Shown: piece after piece, positions 3,225 through 6,235 of the stretch | Layout: every line of letters begins with the position of its first letter | Position numbering within the stretch: the first letter of the stretch is position 1 | Origin: Planctomycetota bacterium | GTDB taxonomy: Bacteria; Planctomycetota; Planctomycetia; Pirellulales; Thermoguttaceae | Direction of reading: 5' to 3' | NCBI GenBank assembly: GCA_023397045.1 | Contig: JAEWUR010000480.1 | Span: 1-6,235 of the forward strand | Length of the DNA stretch: 6,235 bases | Notes under the pieces: model-generated | What the model saw: only the letters and a program-made list of their open reading frames with translations | Databases searched by the model: none | What the model was told of the DNA's origin: nothing | Translations under genes and position numbers: made by a program

Positions 3225-6161
3225 TCACTTCACTTCGGTCACCGTAGCGCCAATCCGTACGTACTTGTGTTCGACGCCCTCCTTGTCCTTATAAGTCCCG
3301 GTTTTCTGCACCTTGTACGTGGCCTCAAAACGTTTTCCATCGGCCAGAACCGGCGTCCGCAACACAAGCTCGTCTTTGCCCGATCGAACGACTTCGTAAG
3401 AGGTGGCCGTCTTGGCCGGATCGTCGCCTGGAACGACGAACCAGCAATGCACCTTCTCGCGATCGCTGCCGCGGATGCCGTTAACTTGGAACTGCATGGT
3501 CTCGGGCGAGGGATTTTCGGCCCATTCGGCGAAACTCGGCGCGGCATTCTCGCCCGACTGTTTTTCGGCCGGCGGGAACTGATCATATTTCGAATAATAA
3601 CCTCCAAGCGGCGAATTGAGAAAAAACTTCAGGTTATTTTCCACAACCTCGGCCGCATGTTCCTTGGTGGTTGTTTCGGCCGCTCTCTTCGAAAACGCCT
3701 CCAGGTACGGCTGGAGATCGCTCGGTTGCAGTTTGACCGCTTCGACGTTATCGCCGGAGCTCTTGGTCAAATCTCCGCCGATCGATCCGATCAGCTCGCA
3801 CGCCTTGAGGTACTCCTCCTTCGACTTCTCGAACTCGTGAAGTTCGGCGGCGGTCATGGCCGCCGAGTTGATCTCGAACACCTCGTAGAGATGTTTGGCG
3901 AAACTCTTCACGCCCTCATTTTCGGCGTCGTTGGGCAGTTCGAATGTCGGATTCGACATGACCCAGGCGTCGTTCTGCCCATTCTGCCCCTTTTGCTCCT
4001 CGACTTGGATCACGCACAACTCCGGCGACTTCTTTTCATCGCTTGAGGGTCTCTGATAGCAAGACACAAGCTTTGAGCGATCGTCGACCCATTGCAAAGG
4101 ACCGCAAAGTTGTGCGGATTCTTTCTCGATTTTGCACGTATAAGAATCCTTCTTGGTCTTCATGTCATAAATATGGATGCCAACTTCGTCAGCGCCGGTT
4201 TGCGACCGCACCACATAAGCGAGATACGATCCATCGGGTGAGAACACCGGGTCCAAGGCTCCTCCTTTGGGCAACTGGGTGAGTTGTTCGGGCTTGCCGT
4301 CGGGCACGGTGGCGATGAACAGGTTTCCGCTTGTCGGAACGCCTTTCATCCACGATCCGTTGCGTTTGAATCCGCCCGAGTAGACCACATTCTTGCCGTC
4401 CGGGCTGAACACCGCGCCAGCGCCTTTCATCTCGGTCGATTTCACCGATCCATCGAGCGTATCGATCAGCACAAGCTCGTGGTTGTTTTGATAGTCCTGG
4501 GCCTTCGAGATGGCAATCCATCGCGAGTCGGGCGACCAGGCGGGCGTTGTCCTCATGCCGCCTTTCAGCAGCAATTTGGGCTCCAGCGTTTCCAGGTCGG
4601 CGACGTACAGTCCGTAGTTTTCGTGATCTTTGTCCTTGCAGCCCAAAAACGCGATCTTCCGCCGGTCGGGCGAGATCTGCGAGTAAAGGCTGCTCCATTC
4701 GCTCAATGGCTGCAACGTAACCTTGTCGCCGTTCCGCGTGTCGACCAAGGCGATGGTGCTGTTGGCGATCGGATTGCCCGTTCCACCGACCGATTGAGTC
4801 CAGTGCAGAATCGGGCTGATGCTTACGAAGGCCAACCCGGGGCCGACAGGATTCACATGGATACCCGCTCCGACGAAATCGGACATCGTCCGGACCTTGC
4901 CGGTTTGCACATCGACCGCCACCACGCGCGTCAACATGGCCGGATAGAGCGGAATCTGCATCAAGACTTCCGACCGCGAGACCTCGCCCGGTTGGTTGAT
5001 CCGCTCGGCGACCCATTTTCGGATGTATTCGGTCTGCGGCACGGTCTCGACTGTTCCAGTAATACCCAATGTTCCTGCATCTGCGGACATGGTCCAAGTG
5101 CCCTCTGCGGAACCACCTGTGACGCAGATTGCCCGTTTCCCTTCAGGCACGACTTTCTCCTGATCGTTGGCTTCCAAGGCGACGGAGCCGGAAAGCACGG
5201 TCAACACGACAATCGCACGCCGTAAAATGCTTGTAGCATTCTTCATGGCTAGGTTTTCCCTGCAAATAGGTTTTTCTTGTGAAAAAGATCCGGAGTCAAA
5301 CGCCCTCACCCCCAGCCCCTCTCCGGGCACCGACCGAAGGTTGGTCGGGAGAGGGGAGGCTTGCACGCCAACGCCCTCTTCGCAAGTAGACAAGACGTTG
5401 TCGGGGTAAACGCGCACGTGAAACTCAGTGCCCAGGACTCGCAAGCCGCCCCCGGGCATGGCGATGCAGAACTTCTCGGTTCCGCGCGTAATGTTGGCTT
5501 GGATCTCGCCTTGAACGAGACGCCAGGCCGGTCGATCATTCGAGCGTGTTCCCACACACTCGGCCTCGGTGTTGGCGGTCAGCCAGAGTTGGCTGCCGTC
5601 GTCGAGGCGCACTTGGAGTCCGCCTTGGGGTGCGACCCGAAGACGATCTCCCGCCCGCAAAACATCCCCGGTACCGAGAGGACGTTCGCGATTTTCATTT
5701 CTCGGTTGGACAAAGACGGCATACGTCTGTTCAACCCGACCCACCGCAGTCCCCTCTCCCGCCGGGAGAGGGCTAGGGTGAGGGCTGTCGGCCAAAGGAT
5801 CAGGAATTACAGATTTGGCATTAAGTGATGGCGAATGGTGGATGGCGGATGGATCGGATGTGCCATCGGCAAACTCGCCACGCTTGAGATTCCATCCGGT
5901 GAATTGCCACAATGCTAAAACGACGACAACCGCAACCGCGGCGGCCGCGGCGGGCAGCCATCGCATGGCACGGCGAACAACTCCGCGCCGACGCGGCTCG
6001 ACCGGCGTCGACAGAGCAGGGGACGCAAGCTCCAACGTCGCTAGCAGCCGTTCCCGAGCGGCATTCCATCGTGCGTCGTCGGGCACGTCGGCCCGAATCG
6101 CCTTGACCACGCGGCCGAGCGCGCCCAAATCGTCGTCGTTGAAATCTCGTTGGTTCGTCAT
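3225..6161 (-). CDS. FecR-type anti-sigma membrane protein with WD40/TolB-like beta-propeller
   Basis: One uninterrupted 978-residue frame. Residues 1-68 are a charged cytoplasmic N-terminus; 69-86 (LPAAAAAVAVVVVLALWQ) a single membrane helix; about 145-255 a FecR domain (LGTGDVLRAGDRLRV, RLDDGSQLWL, LGTEFHVRV). Residues 316-348 (VLTVLSGSVALE, then PEGKRAICV) look like the last FecR strands, displaced by a repeat at 266-288. From about 405 to 700 come propeller blades with SPD motifs (ISPDRRKIAF 496-505, WSPDSRWIAI 542-551, FSPDGKNVVY 585-594, FSPDGSYLAYV 640-650). Residues 740-860 look helical and 890-978 beta-rich; both unrecognised. FecR proteins carry signals to an ECF sigma factor, and the upstream neighbour is one, overlapping by ATGA, so the protein is probably its regulator with an exported sensor part. 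Without a clear ribosome site at 6161, translational coupling is likely. Alternative: two genes, the second starting at 5246 with a signal-peptide-like end. Confidence 0.8.
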   Translation of the reverse strand: MTNQRDFNDDDLGALGRVVKAIRADVPDDARWNAARERLLATLELASPALSTPVEPRRRGVVRRAMRWLPAAAAAVAVVVVLALWQFTGWNLKRGEFADGTSDPSAIHHSPSLNAKSVIPDPLADSPHPSPLPAGEGTAVGRVEQTYAVFVQPRNENRERPLGTGDVLRAGDRLRVAPQGGLQVRLDDGSQLWLTANTEAECVGTRSNDRPAWRLVQGEIQANITRGTEKFCIAMPGGGLRVLGTEFHVRVYPDNVLSTCEEGVGVQASPLPTNLRSVPGEGLGVRAFDSGSFSQEKPICRENLAMKNATSILRRAIVVLTVLSGSVALEANDQEKVVPEGKRAICVTGGSAEGTWTMSADAGTLGITGTVETVPQTEYIRKWVAERINQPGEVSRSEVLMQIPLYPAMLTRVVAVDVQTGKVRTMSDFVGAGIHVNPVGPGLAFVSISPILHWTQSVGGTGNPIANSTIALVDTRNGDKVTLQPLSEWSSLYSQISPDRRKIAFLGCKDKDHENYGLYVADLETLEPKLLLKGGMRTTPAWSPDSRWIAISKAQDYQNNHELVLIDTLDGSVKSTEMKGAGAVFSPDGKNVVYSGGFKRNGSWMKGVPTSGNLFIATVPDGKPEQLTQLPKGGALDPVFSPDGSYLAYVVRSQTGADEVGIHIYDMKTKKDSYTCKIEKESAQLCGPLQWVDDRSKLVSCYQRPSSDEKKSPELCVIQVEEQKGQNGQNDAWVMSNPTFELPNDAENEGVKSFAKHLYEVFEINSAAMTAAELHEFEKSKEEYLKACELIGSIGGDLTKSSGDNVEAVKLQPSDLQPYLEAFSKRAAETTTKEHAAEVVENNLKFFLNSPLGGYYSKYDQFPPAEKQSGENAAPSFAEWAENPSPETMQFQVNGIRGSDREKVHCWFVVPGDDPAKTATSYEVVRSGKDELVLRTPVLADGKRFEATYKVQKTGTYKDKEGVEHKYVRIGATVTEVK
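3973..3990. repeat. Direct 9-bp repeat in the propeller-to-C-terminus linker
   Basis: TTCTGCCCA (3973-3981) followed at once by TTCTGCCCC (3982-3990). On the coding strand it reads as KGQNGQN (residues 724-730), a hydrophilic linker between the last propeller strand and the helical region. Two copies only, so slippage or chance is possible. Confidence 0.6.
5244..5262 (-). promoter_or_regulatory. Candidate internal translation start within the FecR/propeller frame
   Basis: ATG (5246-5244) is preceded by AGGGA (5261-5257) with 10 nt between. The residues that follow (MKNATSILRRA, then IVVLTVLSGSVALEA) have the charge, hydrophobic core and Ala-x-Ala-like end of a signal peptide. If used, it would make a 673-residue exported propeller protein from the same mRNA. 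The same residues also fit the last strands of the FecR fold, so this may be coincidence. Confidence 0.35.
5301..5356. repeat. REP-like palindromic repeat, copy B (inside the FecR/propeller gene)
   Basis: Left arm complete (CGCCCTCACCCCCAGCCCC then TCTCC, 5301-5324). CCCCTCTCC (5316-5324) pairs with GGAGAGGGG (5348-5356), enclosing the 25-base core shared with copy A. The outer right arm (GGGTGAGGGC in the other copies) is missing. Translated in frame on the minus strand it gives QASPLPTNLRSVPGEGLG VRA (residues 267-287), keeping the frame open through the FecR fold. Confidence 0.88.
5750..5785. repeat. REP-like palindromic repeat, copy C (short form, inside the FecR/propeller gene)
   Basis: CCCTCTCCC (5752-5760) and GGGAGAGGG (5764-5772) form a perfect 9-bp hairpin with loop GCC. 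The right arm continues CTAGGGTGAGGGC (5773-5785) as in copy A. The inner CACCGACC...GGTCG core of copies A and B is absent. In frame on the minus strand it reads SPHPSPLPAGEGT (residues 126-138), in the linker between membrane helix and FecR domain. Confidence 0.85.
5828..5857. repeat. Degenerate tandem heptamer in the membrane-proximal linker
   Basis: ATGGCGA, ATGGTGG and ATGGCGG run head to tail at 5828-5848, followed by a related ATGGATCGG (5849-5857). Three heptamers equal 21 bases, so the frame is preserved; on the coding strand they read as SAIHHSPS (residues 105-112). It lies about 40 bp from palindromic copy C, so the linker 100-140 seems made largely of repeat-derived DNA. Confidence 0.6.
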
Positions 6162-6235
6162 GATGGGTTCGATCGCTCTTGGACGTCGAGCAGTTCGACC
6201 GCCTCGCGAAGGGTTTTGCGGGAACGGTGGAGGAT
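6158..6235 (-). CDS. ECF-family RNA polymerase sigma factor, C-terminal end (5' part outside window)
   Basis: The minus strand from the window edge is open in one frame and ends TGA at 6158-6160, encoding 25 residues that begin ILHRSRKTLREAVELLD. This matches the end of sigma region 4 in ECF sigma factors, where LHRARKxLRE forms the last part of the DNA-recognition helix and its tail. The stop overlaps the start of the FecR-type gene as ATGA, which implies translational coupling and fits the known pairing of ECF sigma genes with FecR-type regulators. The sigma factor would direct RNA polymerase to its target promoters when released by the membrane partner. Only the tail is visible, so sub-family cannot be given; a different regulator with a similar helix is possible but less likely given the context. 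Confidence 0.72.
   Translation of the reverse strand: MLHRSRKTLREAVELLDVQERSNPS

Noticed and set aside
4189..5097. 302-codon frame on the minus strand within the propeller region
   Set aside because: It is in another frame of a segment whose real frame shows repeated SPD propeller motifs.

Overview
The window looks like chromosomal DNA of a GC-rich member of the Planctomycetota, possibly Pirellulales-like. That placement is inferred from family knowledge: an ECF sigma factor gene coupled to a FecR-type anti-sigma gene, a long low-complexity lipoprotein with a short charged N-terminal stretch, and palindromic GC-rich repeats scattered between and inside genes. No rRNA, tRNA, CRISPR array, transposase or phage gene was seen.

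Layout. (1) 2-307 (+) is the 3' end of a class I SAM-dependent methyltransferase. (2) 311-1510 (-) encodes a 399-residue lipoprotein whose mature part is almost all Ala/Ser/Thr/Pro/Gly/Asn with a Tyr about every ten residues. It converges on the methyltransferase with only 3 bp between the stops, and a hairpin inside the methyltransferase end may terminate it. (3) 1511-2068 is a 558-bp divergent intergenic region with a sigma70-like promoter on each strand and a palindrome at the rightward promoter. (4) 2069-3055 (+) is a complete quinone oxidoreductase-type MDR enzyme. (5) 3056-3224 holds a palindromic repeat and a perfect bidirectional terminator. (6) 3225-6161 (-) is one open frame of 978 codons: an anti-sigma/FecR membrane protein continuing into a WD40/TolB-like beta-propeller and an unrecognised C-terminal region. 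(7) 6158-6235 (-) is the C-terminal end of an ECF sigma factor, joined to the FecR gene by an ATGA stop/start overlap.

How they may work together. The sigma factor and the FecR/propeller protein form one translationally coupled unit. The simplest reading is a cell-surface signalling pair: the cytoplasmic N-terminus of the membrane protein controls the sigma factor, and the exported FecR/propeller part senses a signal. The quinone oxidoreductase and the lipoprotein show no clear functional link to that pair.

The most striking observation is that the FecR/propeller gene has been entered, without loss of frame, by at least two copies of a palindromic repeat and by other short repeats, while a third copy of the palindromic repeat lies between genes at 3061-3116. 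One copy falls within the FecR fold itself, just before its predicted last strands. This recalls in-frame palindromic elements known in Rickettsia. It leaves two readings open: one long protein with tolerated insertions, or a gene split by the repeat with translation restarting at 5246.
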